From Sabellastarte sp. h YS-2021 (Eukaryota > Annelida > Polychaeta > Sabellida > Sabellidae), in NCBI GenBank assembly GCA_964017235.1, contig OZ024931.1, positions 99,838,221-99,902,220 of the forward strand: a stretch of DNA of 64,000 nt. The letters run 5' to 3'. The notes beneath the pieces were generated by a model. That model searched no databases. It had not been told where the DNA came from and was given only the letters and a program-made list of their open reading frames with translations. Numbering within the stretch: position 1 is the first letter of the stretch; the number at the start of each line of letters is the position of its first letter. A program made the position numbers and the translations under genes. Below, one piece after another: positions 1-10,263 of the stretch.

Positions 1-420
1 TTTCTGAGATAAACGTGTTTTTGTGTTTAACGCAGAAATTCAAGATATTTTTGAAAAATGATTTTTGAGAAAAGTCGCCAGTAGACTCTGCAGCTACACT
101 ATGGGTCAAAAATTTCGTTGAAATTGCTCTATCTCGCTTCGTTTCCGAGATAAACACGTTTATGCATTTAACGCAGAAATTCAAGATGGCCGCCAAAAAT
201 GACGGGAAAATTATTTTTGCAAAAAGTTGCCAGTAGACTCTGCAGATACCCTGCAGGTCAAAATTTTTGTCGAAATTGCTCTATCTCGCTCCGTTTCCCA
301 GATAAATGCGTTTTTGCGTTTTCAGCGTTAAGAAAAATTGTGACATTTAGTAAATCGTTAATAAGTTGGCCATTTTGTATCGGATCACTTCCAAAAGTTA
401 ATGATTTTCAGACATCTATA
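1..420. repeat. Satellite B, diverged short array
   Basis: About two and a half units of a 142-151 bp tandem repeat. Each unit carries GAGATAAAC, a stretch with AAGATGGCCGCC (decayed in the first unit), GCAGATACCCTGCAGG-like sequence, and CGAAATTGCTCTATCTC. The last motif and the layout match the better array at 20585-21915, so this is a diverged member of the same satellite. The last 90 bases degrade into unrelated AT-rich sequence. The open frame at 199-423 is a by-product of the repeat. Confidence 0.75.
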
Positions 421-510
421 TAACAAACCTACTTGCCAACTTTTATGTGAATAGGTGAAGTGCTTTTTAAGTTATCACCCGGACAAGCACACCCTTTTCA
501 ACAAGAGGAG

Positions 511-530
511 AGTGCCCGTGAACGGGCACT
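511..530. other. 5' hairpin of composite element
   Basis: Perfect palindrome AGTGCCCGTGAACGGGCACT with an 8-bp stem and TGAA loop. It recurs exactly at 60211-60230 and in decayed form near 36066 and 49531, each time followed by a (T)C(A)(G)CTGAC-type tail, so it marks a shared element end. Confidence 0.7.
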
Positions 531-784
531 GTGTCAGCTGACTGAGTGTTTTTGATTTGTGAAGGTAATAATGAAAGGAAAGCATAATTATCAGGGAAAG
601 TGCTGTACAGAAGTACAGTAAATGGTAATTGAACAGCATGTTCAAAGAAATTCTGAACCTGACAGAAGAAAAGGACCAAAAAGTTGTGCCCTGCAAATGG
701 TTTTATGAAGGAAAGTAACAAGGTAACTGTTTAAGTGTAAAGAGTAGGTTAAAACATATTTAAAGAAATACTGCAAATGCAGTA

Positions 785-1480
785 TCCTCGTACGACCTTG
801 AAGGGGTCCAAGGTCAAATCTAACCACACAAAAATATTCCCAGCCCATGATTTCGCTATATTTGACCTTGAAGAAGGGGTTCAAGGTCAAATCGGACAAC
901 ATCAACAGATTCCCAGCCCATGATTTCCTATACGTCTGTTAACCATCCCAAACCTCTAGGACCAATAATAAGCGACTTATAAGCACTTTTAAGTTTGGCT
1001 ATCCTCGTTTGACCTTGAAGGAGGGGTCAAAGGTCAAATCTGACCACACCAAAAGATTCCCAGCCCATGATTTCCTACAGGTTGGTTTACCATCCCAAAC
1101 CTCTAGGACCAATAATAAGGGAGATATAAGCTCTTTTCATGACTGACAAAGAAACACCAGTGGCGGCCATCTTGTTTTTCAAAATGAGCCCAAAAATATT
1201 CCCAGTCAAGATTTTATAATGAGGAACATATCCTGCGAATTTGAGATCTCTACTTATAATACCCTTTGCTCTAGAGGGCCAACAAAAGTCCTTTTTAAAG
1301 TCGAATAAACGTCCCTGGCGGCCATCTTGTTTTACAAACTGAGGCCAAAAATATTCCCAGACAACATTTTATGGTTATTAATATATTCTGCAAACTTGAG
1401 AAGGCTAGCTATAATATTTTTTTCATTAGAGCAGCAATGGTTAAATCTCTCTACACACTGCGGCTATCCAGTGGATACAA
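785..1480. repeat. GACCTT repeats and GCCGCCATCTTG block
   Basis: Three ~150-bp units containing TTTGACCTTGAAGG, CAAGGTCAAATC, GATTCCCAGCCCATGATTTCC and CCTCTAGGACCAATAATAAG (785-1140), then two related blocks with GGCGGCCATCTTG and CCAAAAATATTCCCAG (1150-1430). The same succession occurs at 8640-8990, 59380-59780 and 60480-61250. Non-coding; internal part of the composite element. Confidence 0.8.
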
Positions 1481-4275
1481 TGATTTACTCAATAGTGAGA
1501 ACCTGAAAGTAGCTATTGCTCAGCTATGCCATGACACAGAGGTCTGCAATTTCACTATGATATAACTGACCAAAAATTATGTGAATAACACATTTAAACA
1601 AAATACTCTAAATGTAATAGTTTTCAAGTTACAACTGATTTACTCAACAGTGATAACCTCAAAGTAGCTATTACTCAGCTATGCAATGAGCTACATGTCT
1701 GAAATTTTACTATGTTATAGCTGACCCAAAAGTAGGTGAACAACATATTTAAGCAAAATACTGTAAATGCAATAGTTTTCAAGTTACAACTGATTTACTC
1801 AATAGTGAGAACCTGAAAATAGCTATTGCTCAGCTATGCCATGAGCTATAAGTCTGTAATTTCACTATGTTATAGCTGACCCAAAAGTAGGTGAACCACA
1901 TATTTTAACAAAATACTCCAAATGCAATATTTTTCAAGTTACAACTGATTTACTCAACAGTCAGTACCTGAAAATAGCTATTGCTCAGTTGTGCCAGGAG
2001 CTACAGGTCTGTAATTTCACTATGTTATAGCTCACCCAAAAGTAGCTGAATAATGTATTTACACAAATTTCTGTTAATGCAATAGTTTTCAAGTTATAAA
2101 TGATTTACTCAACAGTGATAACCTCAAAGTAGCTATTACTCAGCTATGCCATGAGCTACAGGTCTGAAATTTTACTATGTTATGGCTAACCACATAATAG
2201 GTGAATAACATATGAAACAAAATACTCTAAATGCAATAGTTTTCAAGTTACAACTGATTTACTCAACAGTCAGTACCTAAAAATAGCTATTGCTCAGTTG
2301 TGCAATGAGCTACAGGTCTGTAATTTCACTATGTTATAAGTGACCCAAAAGTAGCTGAATAACGTATTTACACAAATTTCTGTAAATGCAATAGTTTTCA
2401 AGTTATAAGTGATTTACTCAACAATGATAACCTCAAAGTAGCTATTACTCAGCTATGCCATGAGCTACAGGTCTGAAATTTTACTATGTTATAGCTGACC
2501 CCAAAATAGGTGAATAACATAATGAAACAAAATACTCTAAATGCAATAGTTTTCAAGTTATAAGTGATTTACTCAACAGTGATAACCTAAAAGTAGCTAT
2601 TACTCAACTATGCCATGGGCTACATCTCTGAAATTTTACTATGTTATAGCTGACCCAAAAGTAGGTGAACAACATATTTAAGCAAAATACTCTAAATGCA
2701 ATAGTTTTCAAGTTACAACTGATTTACTCAATAGTGAGAAACCTCAAAATAGCTATTGCTCAGCTCTGCCATGAGCTATAGGTCTGTAATTTCACTATGT
2801 TATAGCTGACCCAAAAGTAGCTGAATAACATATTTACACAAATTTCTGTAAATGCAATAGTTTTCAAGTTATAAGTGATTTACTCAACAGTGATAACCTC
2901 AAAGTAGCTATTACTCAGCTATGCCATGAGCTACACATCTGAAATTTTACTATGTTATAGCTGACCCCAAAATAGGTGAATAACATATTTAAGCAAAGTA
3001 CTGTAAATGCATAGTTTTCAAGTTACAACTGATTTACTCAATAGTGAGAACCTCAAAATAGCTATTGCTCAGCTATGCCATGAGCTATAGGTCTGTAATT
3101 TCACTATGTTATAGCTGACCCAAAAGTAGGTGAATAACATATTTACAAAAATTTCTGTAAATGCAATAGTTTTCAAGTTATAAGTGATTTACTCAACAGT
3201 GATAACCTCAAAGTAGCTATTACTCAGCTATGCCATGAGCTACACATCTGAAATTTTACTATGTTATAGCTGACCCCAAAATAGGTGAATAACATATTTA
3301 AGCAAAATACTGTAAATGCATAGTTTTCAAGTTACAACTGATTTACTCAATAGTGAGAACCTCAAAATAGCTATTGCTCAGCTATGCCATGAGCTATAGG
3401 TCTGTAATTTCACTATGTTATAGCTGACCCAAAAGTAGGTGAACAACATATTTTAACATAATACTCCAAATGCAATATTTTTCAAGTTACAACTGATTTA
3501 CTCAACAGTCAGTACCTGAAAATAGCTATTGCTCAGTTGTGTCATCAGCTACAGGTCTGTAATTTCACAATGTTATAGCTGACCCAAAAGTAGCTGAATA
3601 ATGTATTTACACAAATTTCTGTAAATACAATAGTTTTCAAGTTATAAGTGATTTACTCAATGGTGATAAACTCAAAGTAGCTATTACTCAGCTATGTTAT
3701 GAGCTGCATGTCTGAAATTTTACTATGTTATAGCTGACCCAAAATTAGGTGAACAACATATTTAAGCAAAATACTGTAAATGCAATAGTTTTCAAGTTAC
3801 AACTGATTTACTCAATTGTAAGAACCTCAAAATAGCTATTGCTCAGCTATGCCATGAGCTATAGGTCTGTAATTTCATTATGTTATAGCTGACCCAAAAG
3901 TAGGTGAACAACATATTTTACCAAAATACTCCAAATGCAATATTTTTCAAGTTACAACTGATTTACTCAAAATACAGTACCTGAAAATAGCTATTGCTCA
4001 GTTGTGCCATGAGCTACAGGTCTGTAATTTCACTATGTTATAGCTGACCCAAAAGTAGCTGAATAACATATTTATACGAAATTCTCTAAATGCAATAGTT
4101 AACAAGTTACAAGTGATTTTACTCAAGATGGTAGTTACTGAAAAGCCCAAAAGTAGCTATTACTCACTTAGCTATTGAAACAGACACCCAAGTTACTCAC
4201 CATGTTGTAGCTATGAAAAAAGTAGCTGAATAACATATTTTAACAAAATGCTCTAAATGCAACACTTTTCAAGTT
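1480..4275. repeat. Satellite A array, ~155-bp units with dimeric order
   Basis: About 18 tandem units of ~155 bp. Landmarks in each unit: GTAGCTATTACTCAGCTATG, ATGAGCTACAGGTCTG, ACTATGTTATAGCTGACC, AATGCAATAGTTTTCAAG and TGATTTACTCAACAGTG. Two subtypes alternate over part of the array (ATTACTC...GAAATTTTAC versus ATTGCTC...GTAATTTCAC), giving a ~304-bp dimer; 2881-3180 and 3184-3440 are nearly the same dimer. Related units occur at 21916-23285, 24641-24799, 36190-36520 and 61250-62810. Short open frames here are accidental. Confidence 0.92.
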
Positions 4276-4850
4276 ATAAGTGATTTAGTGCATGATTTCA
4301 TGAATTTTAATACATTAAAAATTATTAAAAAAATTTATTAAAAAAAAAGTAAGACCGATCCAGGTCTCATACTCACAGAAGAGAATCTACCTCTGGCCTA
4401 GTACATATATGCAAGATATGAGAGAAATCCCTGCAATAGTCACTGAGAAAATTGTGATCAAGTGTTGAAATTTTCACACTTTTGGTGGGGGTACCTCCCT
4501 TGTAACATCTCTAGCAAACAGACGAACAGACAGATTTTCATGCCTTGAACAATTTTTCATCCTCGATAGATAAGGTATCTTTTAAAAAAAACAGCATGTC
4601 TCTAGGCCTTGTAGTTTTGGAGAAGAAGTTGTTCACGCGGACGCCCACGCCGCCGAGTGACGACATAAAAATATGTTTTTGGTAATGTGACTTCTCTGAT
4701 TGGTTGAAATGTCATGACATCATATTCAGAAATTTTTCCCAGGGCTACTGCATACACCTGCCAAATATGAAGAGAATCTGCCTTATGGCTGCAAAGCTAT
4801 TGCGAAAAGAAAATGCAGATCCGGCGGAGTCACTTCTCCCATATACAAAC
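4276..4850. other. Unique 3' part of composite element
   Basis: Non-repetitive segment after the satellite. Its first 330 bases, from TGATTTCATGAATTTTAA through GATAGATAAGGTATC to CAGCATGTCTCTAGGCC, reappear at 62820-63141, where the other copy is cut. No coding potential is visible. Confidence 0.65.
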
Positions 4851-4872
4851 AAGCGTCCCTCGCGGGACGCTT
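4851..4872. other. 3' hairpin of composite element
   Basis: Perfect 9-bp stem AAGCGTCCC/GGGACGCTT with TCGC loop. Looser versions with the same AAGC...GCTTAAT pattern lie at about 12080-12102, 49051-49072 and 54550-54572, the last two followed by TAATTATT. This points to a family of element ends defined by the hairpin. Confidence 0.65.
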
Positions 4873-4888
4873 AATGACATAAAATTTC

Positions 4889-4965
4889 ATATTTCTTGGA
4901 CGTTAGCCGGATGCCTGCGGCCTCCCGAGATAGCAATCAGTTCCAACTATTGTAGCGCAATAAAA
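4889..4965 (-). mobile_element. DIRS F2 5'-terminal fragment
   Basis: Matches the outer 75 bases of F2 5' ends: TTCTTGGACGTTAGCCGGAT, GCGGCCTCCCGAG, and the terminal ACTATTGTAGCGCAATAAAA. The rest of that element is missing, so this is a solo terminus left by deletion or truncation. Confidence 0.8.
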
Positions 4966-5400
4966 GTGCAAGGTTTAACTGAAGTCAGCTAAAAAAAGAT
5001 AGTTGGGGGCTGAAAACCCCTCTACTTTGTTGCAAGGTGACCATAACTTCATTCACATTGGGACTTTAAGGTGACCATAAAAAGAACATACCTTTTGTCA
5101 TCCTTTATCAGTGTGCAAGGTTTAACTGAAATCAGATGAACAATAAGATAGCTGGAGAGTGACCCCCCCCCCCCCCAACCCCACTTTACTGTAAGATGGA
5201 TATAACTTCATAGTGGGACTTTAAGGTGGAACTTTTTGTCATCCTTTATAAGTCTGCAAAGTTTAACTGAGGTCAGTTGAAAAATAAGATTATTTATATA
5301 TAAGATAATATAAGAATGTCCCTTTTGCTAACCTTTATAAATGTGCCAAGTTTTGTTTTAATAATTTAAATAGTACCTGAGCTTAGGGATAAAAACCCTT
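4966..5400. repeat. Repeat D, ~143-bp tandem units
   Basis: About three units starting at GTGCAAGGTTTAACTGAA (near 4967, 5112 and 5253), each with GGTGACCATAACTTCATT, GGGACTTTAAGGTGACCATA and TTTTGTCATCCTTTAT. A 14-base poly-C run sits at 5163-5176. The same repeat is found at 53628-54110. Non-coding. Confidence 0.8.
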
Positions 5401-6093
5401 AAATTTAAGTTTAAGAAGACAATAATATTGTTAATATTTAAATCATAAGGTAGCCAGAGTTTTCTTTTGATCTACTTCAAAATCAGTGAGAAGTTAGATC
5501 TTAAAAAAATGGAAAAACAAAGGAGCCAGAGGGTTTTATTCCAATTGTTGAAGACAGGGTAGCTGATCTAATATATATCGTATGACACATTTTGATTGAA
5601 ATTAACAGGAGAGATCTGTCACCTATCAGATCGTGAGTTCAAATCAGATAATATATATTAACACAATAAAATTTGTGATTTTATGACCCCAGTTTGACCC
5701 ACAACTGGGGATGGGAGGGGGTGGTAAATTTGAGTGTTTTTTTTACTCTATGCATGTGATTTCTTATTACCTCCCAATACATTTCAAGGCTCTAAATGCA
5801 ACAGATAAGGAGATAATGGGGGTTCTGATAAATATAAGCTTTCTAATTACTTCCTGGTATAAAAACACTCATAAAACACTCAATCTTGTTTTAACCACAC
5901 TCAAAATCTAATCAGCTTAAGATTTTGATAGGATTGAAAGATTTGTAAAATCACAACCTCCTACAGTAAAAAGATTTTACAACCTCCTACAGTAAAAAGT
6001 TTTGCCGGAGTGGCAATGATGAGCAGGTGTACCCCCTAAAAAACTTATTTTTGATCATATGACTCTATACAAGAGCCAAAATTGGATACAAAA
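5401..6093. repeat. Repeat E, left part, split by the F2 element
   Basis: From about 5700 (GGGGGTGGTAAATTTGA, TTACCTCCCAATACATTTCAAGGCTCTAAATG, GCAGGTGTACCCCC, TTTTTGATCATATGAC) this matches 47930-48300 base block for base block. The continuation of that copy (AATAAAGGAGA, GCGGTGGCGGC) is found at 12001-12110, so the F2 element at 6094-12000 landed in repeat E. The 5401-5700 part is AT-rich with no recognised feature. Confidence 0.7.
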
Positions 6094-6450
6094 TTGAAAA
6101 TTTTAATTACTTAAATGTAGCTTTTATAAGCCACAAGCTTACCATGTGGGACTGAATGCTAACTCGGGAGGCCGCAGGACTTCAGCCAATTACCAAGAAA
6201 AATGGACGTTTGGATTTGAATGAGTCCGTGGTTTAGTATGTACCATAGCAGTGTCGTTTGGTAATTCGTCCTTCTTCTCTCGTGGTAAATTTAGCCCATA
6301 CCCCCCTCAGCTGAAATATAGCGGGGAGGTAGGGTGGGACTTTCCTCAGTCCCACATGGTAAGCTTGTAGCTTATAAAAGCTACATTTAAGTAATTAAAA
6401 TTTTCAATTTTATTGCGCTACAATAGCTTACCATGTGGGACTGAATGCTG
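6094..6450 (-). repeat. F2-1 3' inverted terminal repeat and ICR
   Basis: The outer end (TTGAAAATTTTAATTAC ... CTTACCATGTGGGACTGAATG, 6094-6160) is repeated in reverse at 6347-6407 (CCCACATGGTAAGCTTGTAG ... AATTAAAATTTTCAA), joined directly at 6408 to the complement of the 5' end (TTTTATTGCGCTACAATAGC). This head-to-tail join of both ends is the internal complementary region that defines DIRS elements and that mimics a circle junction. Confidence 0.88.
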
Positions 6451-6661
6451 AATTCAACCGCCCGGTGGTGGGATTACAGCTGAGACTGGAAGCATCACTG
6501 CTATAACTAGACCAAGGACACATCTGTGGCCAGATGCAAGATGTATCCACCGGAAAAGGACAACAAACACGGTTTTGAAGATAAACAGCACTTTTCAAAA
6601 ATAAGCGAGTTGTAAGCAGTTTTAGGTTTGGCTACCCTCATTTGACCTTGAAGGAGGGGCC

Positions 6662-7682
6662 TGTTTAGAGGTACACAGTTATAAGTAGAGACTTTTTACT
6701 GGACTTCTGTTAGCCTTCTCCCGCTTGTTGAAGTGTACCACTTCCTCAGATGTCCCTTGGTCAGTCTCCTTTATGTGCTGAACAGCTACTTCACTAGCTC
6801 GCAGCATGTCAATTGCTTCATTTAGATTGACTGCCTTCTCTCTAAACATCCGTGCTCTTGCAGCCTTGTCTTTTGTCCCCAGAACCACTCGGTCTTTCAA
6901 CAGTCAGTCATTGCTTCAAAGTTGCAAGACTTTGAAAGATGTCTCAGTCTGTTAACTCACTGATCCATATTTTCATTGGGCTCTTCATCACATGAGTAGA
7001 ACATGTTCGTAAATCTCATTTTGGGTTGGTTTGAAATAACTTTCAGGTGCCTTTCTGCACTTTGCTGGATCTTTGCAGTCTGCATCTGTTATCTCAAGAT
7101 TTTTAACATTCTAAAACAATCTCTACCCACAACAGATATTAAAGTTGCAACCCTTACATTACTTGATTTCTCCCCTAGTCCAGTGTCCAGTGACAACTTC
7201 GTAATTTTCCCATTGATTTTTGAAAAATGTCCAATTACTAAGTAAATCACCTTTCACATCAACTGGAGCTGGAACAGGGATATTAACAAAAGCCATTCTG
7301 AATATTTTGATTGAGCTGTGTATTATATCCTGTTGTCACTGTTTGTATCCTATTATGAGATGTATTCCTCTATAATAGTCACACACCTGACACCTTGTTT
7401 TTGTTCTGAAGTATATATTTTCAACTACAAGTCAAGATAGTTATATAAAAGTTGCATCTTTCTATTTTATTGTATAATGACACACACATATATAAAGGCA
7501 CATGTATTTGGTTTTGTTCCCAAGATTTAACTACTGCTGTTTACCTTTATAAAAAGATCTTAGAGTTCAAGAGGAGGTCATTCCCATAAACTGATACATT
7601 TAACATCTGGATTTTATACTCCCCTTTACAACTGTCTTAGCCTTTCCCAAAGTCTCTACTTATAACTGTATACCTCTAAACA
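6662..7682. mobile_element. TIR-bounded element carrying a gypsy gag remnant
   Basis: Thirty-four-base inverted repeats with one mismatch: TGTTTAGAGGTACACAGTTA at 6662 and its complement ending CCTCTAAACA at 7682. The flanks GGGCC (6657-6661 and 7683-7687) look like a 5-bp target duplication inside a GACCTT unit (GGAGGGGCCCAAGGTC). The inside holds a broken retrotransposon gag (6679-7296) and no transposase. It could be a cut-and-paste element that captured the gag, or a rearranged LTR element, since TG...CA ends and a 5-bp duplication also fit that group. Confidence 0.7.
6679..7296 (-). pseudogene. Ty3/gypsy-type Gag fragment
   Basis: Starts at an ATG at 7296 with an N-terminus reading PVPAPVDVKGDLLSNW then FKNQWENYEVVTG, typical of the capsid start in gypsy-like elements of invertebrates. 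A stop and frame changes follow near 7220-6900. A 74-residue tail reads VLGTKDKAARARMFREKAVN and MLRASEVAVQHIK, the usual pre-nucleocapsid motif of this Gag type. No CCHC knuckle, protease or RT is present: the tail runs into the flanking inverted repeat and stops there. It is a captured or stranded fragment, not a working gene. Family assignment rests on pattern recognition only. Confidence 0.65.
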
Positions 7683-7687
7683 GGGCC

Positions 7688-8800
7688 CCAGGCCAAATCT
7701 AACCACATCAGAAGATTCCTCGCTTATGGTTTCCCATATGTTGGTTTCATGTTGCAAACCCTCTAGGACCAATAATAAGCGAGCTAAAAGCACTTTTAAA
7801 TTTGCCTATCCTCGTTTGACCTTAATGGAGGAACCCAAGTCAAAGTTTCACAGCTCATGAGTTTCTACAAGTAGGTTTTAACATTGCAAAACTCTAGGAC
7901 CAATAATAAGAGAGTTATAAGCACTGTTAACTTTGGCTATCCTCGTTTGACCTGGAAGGAGGGGCCCAAGGTCAAATCTTACTACATTTATTTAGAAAAT
8001 TGCCAGCCCATGATTTCCTATAGCTTGGTTTCACATTGCAAACCTCTAGGGCCAATAAGAAGTGAGCTATAAGCACTTTTAGGTTTGGCTATCCTCGTTT
8101 GATCTTGAAGGAGGAGCACAAGGTCAAATCTGACCACATGACAAGATTCCCAGCCCTTGATTTCCCATAGGTTGGCTTCACATCCCAAACCTCAAGCACC
8201 AACAATAAGCGAGTTATAAGCACTTTTATCTTTGACTATCCTCATTTGACCTTGAAGGAGGGCCCCAAGGTTAAATCTGACCATACCCAAACAATCCCAG
8301 CCCATGAATACCTATAGCTTGGTTTCACATCTCAAACGTATAGGACCAATAATAAGCGAGTTATAAGCACTTTTATCTTTGCCTATCCTTGTTTGACCTC
8401 GAAGGAGGGGCCCAAGGTCAAATCTGATCACACCAAAAGATTCCCAGCCCATGATTTCCTAAAGGTTGATTTACCATCCCAAACCTCTACGACCAATAAT
8501 AAGCGAGTTATAAGCACTTTCAAGTTTGGCTATCCTCGTTTGACCTTGAAGGAGAGGCCCAAGGTCAAATCTGACCACACCAAAAGATTCCCAGCCCATG
8601 ATTCCCTATAGGTTGGTTTACCATCCCAAACCTCTAGGACCAATAATAAGCGAGTTATAAGCACTTTTAAGTTTGACCTTGAAGGTCAAATCCGACCACA
8701 CCAGAAGATTCGCAGCCCATGATTTCCTATAGGTTAGTTTGACATTCCAAACCTCTAGGACCAATAATAAGGGAGATATAAGCACTTTTCATGACTGAAA
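7688..8800. repeat. GACCTT tandem array, ~150-bp units
   Basis: About seven units, each with GCGAGTTATAAGCACTTTTA, TATCCTCGTTTGACCTTGAA, GGCCCAAGGTCAAATCTGAC and CAGCCCATGATTTCCTATAG. The unit at 6600-6660 before the TIR element is part of the same array. Each unit holds a TGACCTTGA and a facing CAAGGTCA, i.e. inverted extended nuclear-receptor half-sites. Short frames at 7884-8611 are repeat-derived. Confidence 0.85.
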
Positions 8801-9055
8801 AGAAACGCCCGTGGCGGCCATCTTGTTTTTCAAAATGAGGCCAGAAATATTTTCAGTCAATATTTTGTAATGATGAACATATACTGCGAATTTGAGATCT
8901 CTACCTATAATTCCCTTTGTTCTACAGGGCCAACAAAACTCCCGTGACGGCAATCTTGTTTTTCAAATTAGGCGTAATCCATAGTATCCACTGGATGCTA
9001 TCCGGTGGATACAATAATACAGCCCTAGGCTTGAATCTCATCAATTTTGCCACCC
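8800..9055. repeat. GCCGCCATCTTG block and F2 3'UTR start
   Basis: One block like 1150-1430 (GTGGCGGCCATCTTG, GATGAACATATACTGCGAATTTGAG), then TATCCACTGGATGCTATCCGGTGGATACA, a near-palindrome also seen near 59810. From about 9030 the text (AATCTCATCAATTTTGCCACCC) matches the F2 3'UTR that precedes the YR. Confidence 0.6.
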
Positions 9056-9449
9056 TAAATATGAGATTATGGTACACTGGTAAACACTAAATACATTACA
9101 CAGTTAAAAATATAAGATACCTTACCGTAAACATCTGGAGAGGTAACCAATACCTGGATCCTGGGATAGACTCCTGAAGACTTGGCTGCAGCGGGTGTGT
9201 CCCCCCCTTTCTTTTCTTCCCGAAGATGAGTATGCTGAGGGGAAGGGTCTAGGACTTGTTGTGCCGCTACTACTGGTCCCAGATACATATTGTTGTTGTC
9301 TGACCAAGTAAGGTCTTTTAGGTAAAAAGTGTGAGCTTTCCAGTGACACGCTGGCATGATTTGGTCCACCTATACCCCACCATAAAGGGCCTTAGAGGCT
9401 GCGAAGGCCCTAATGTCATGCTTTGACTTGGACCAGGTCCAAGGCTGTT

Positions 9450-10171
9450 CTAATTCTAATTCGACTTTTATAGCGCTTAATCTCCACTGAGTAGTGGATT
9501 CTAAGGCGCAACAAGACAATAGCAATATGCAAATTCAAAGTCCAGGGACAGAAATAGGTTGGCACCACGGAGAAGCCATAACAGAAAATGAACTAAAGAG
9601 GATAAGCCTTTGCGTAGAGATAGGTTTTGAGCTTCTTTCTAAAAGAGGCAACAGTGGGTGATGCACAAATGTCTTCAGGAAGTGAATTCCAAAGGGTGGG
9701 AGCATCAAAGGCAAAACTGAAACCAAACTGCTCAGTGGACTTGTGAATTGTAGGTTGAAATTTTGGTACATTTAGGAAATTGGCAACACTCTGACTACGT
9801 CTAGTATTGTAAGTAGTGTGGTATGTGGATAGATATGGAGCGAAATATTTAGGGAAACCAGCATGAATAAACTTGTACACCAGGGTAGCCAGTTTGAACT
9901 CTGAGCGAAACTGAACAGGGAGCCAAAGGAGTTTCCTGAGTACCGGAGTTATCCGAGTATATTTACTCGAATTTGTCACAATTCTAGCTGCACTATTTTG
10001 GATAGACTGTAATCTATGAAGATTGAATTTGGAGAGACTCCTGAAAAGTAAGTTACAGTAGTCCAACCTACTACTAACATAAGCATTGGCAACCGACACA
10101 GCTGCATCCTGAATCAAGAACTGCCTAATATTTCCAAAATCCCTCAATTGAATAAAGCAGTTTTTACAAAC
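9450..10171 (-). mobile_element. CR1/L2-like LINE, 5'-truncated
   Basis: A non-LTR retrotransposon 3' end inserted in the YR. In its own direction it encodes the C-terminal RT region, has a ~140-base 3'UTR with GCGCCTTAGAATCCACTAC and GATTAAGCGCTATAAAAG, and ends in short GAATTA repeats rather than poly-A, as in CR1/L2-type elements. AGGCTGTT at 9442-9449 and 10172-10179 looks like an 8-bp target duplication. Confidence 0.8.
9593..10147 (-). pseudogene. LINE reverse transcriptase C-terminal fragment
   Basis: An open 184-residue stretch without the RT catalytic core. Visible signatures of the CR1/L2/Jockey C-terminal region: SSRLDYCNLLFRSLS, LQSIQNSAARIVTNSSKYTR, ITPVLRKLLWLPVQFRSEFK, APTLWNSLPEDI and FRKKLKTYLYAKAY. 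The start methionine is just the first one after 5' truncation. The frame is fully open, so this insertion is fairly young compared with the surrounding YR. Original function: target-primed reverse transcription of the LINE RNA; here inactive. Confidence 0.85.
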
Positions 10172-10263
10172 AGGCTGTTGATCTGCTTGTTTATAACAAT
10201 GTAGGATAGTTCTTTTACAAACAGGCTGTTGATCTGCTTGTTTATAACAAAGTAGGATAGTTT
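10160..10263. repeat. 52-bp tandem duplication inside the YR remnant
   Basis: Two copies of a segment with TTTTACAAACAGGCTGTTGA, TCTGCTTGTTTATAACAA and GTAGGATAGTT, the first ending near 10212. It abuts the LINE 5' end and includes the presumed LINE target duplication, so it may have arisen during or after that insertion. Confidence 0.8.

Larger units (their letters stand above)
504..4872. mobile_element. Composite non-autonomous element with terminal hairpins, copy 1
   Basis: Begins near a perfect hairpin (511-530), then carries GACCTT repeats, a block with GCCGCCATCTTG, about 18 units of satellite A, a unique tail, and ends with a second perfect hairpin (4851-4872). The same parts in the same order recur at 60203-63141, so the block behaves as one mobile unit rather than a chance cluster. 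No transposase is present. The layout (short hairpins plus an internal array of ~155-bp repeats) resembles non-autonomous Helentron/HINE or bivalve pearl elements; that assignment is inference. No clear CTRR end is seen directly after the hairpin. Confidence 0.55.

Noticed and set aside
5600-5650. tRNA-like B-box (GTGAGTTCAAATC)
   Set aside because: No matching A-box, anticodon arm or acceptor stem could be drawn around it.
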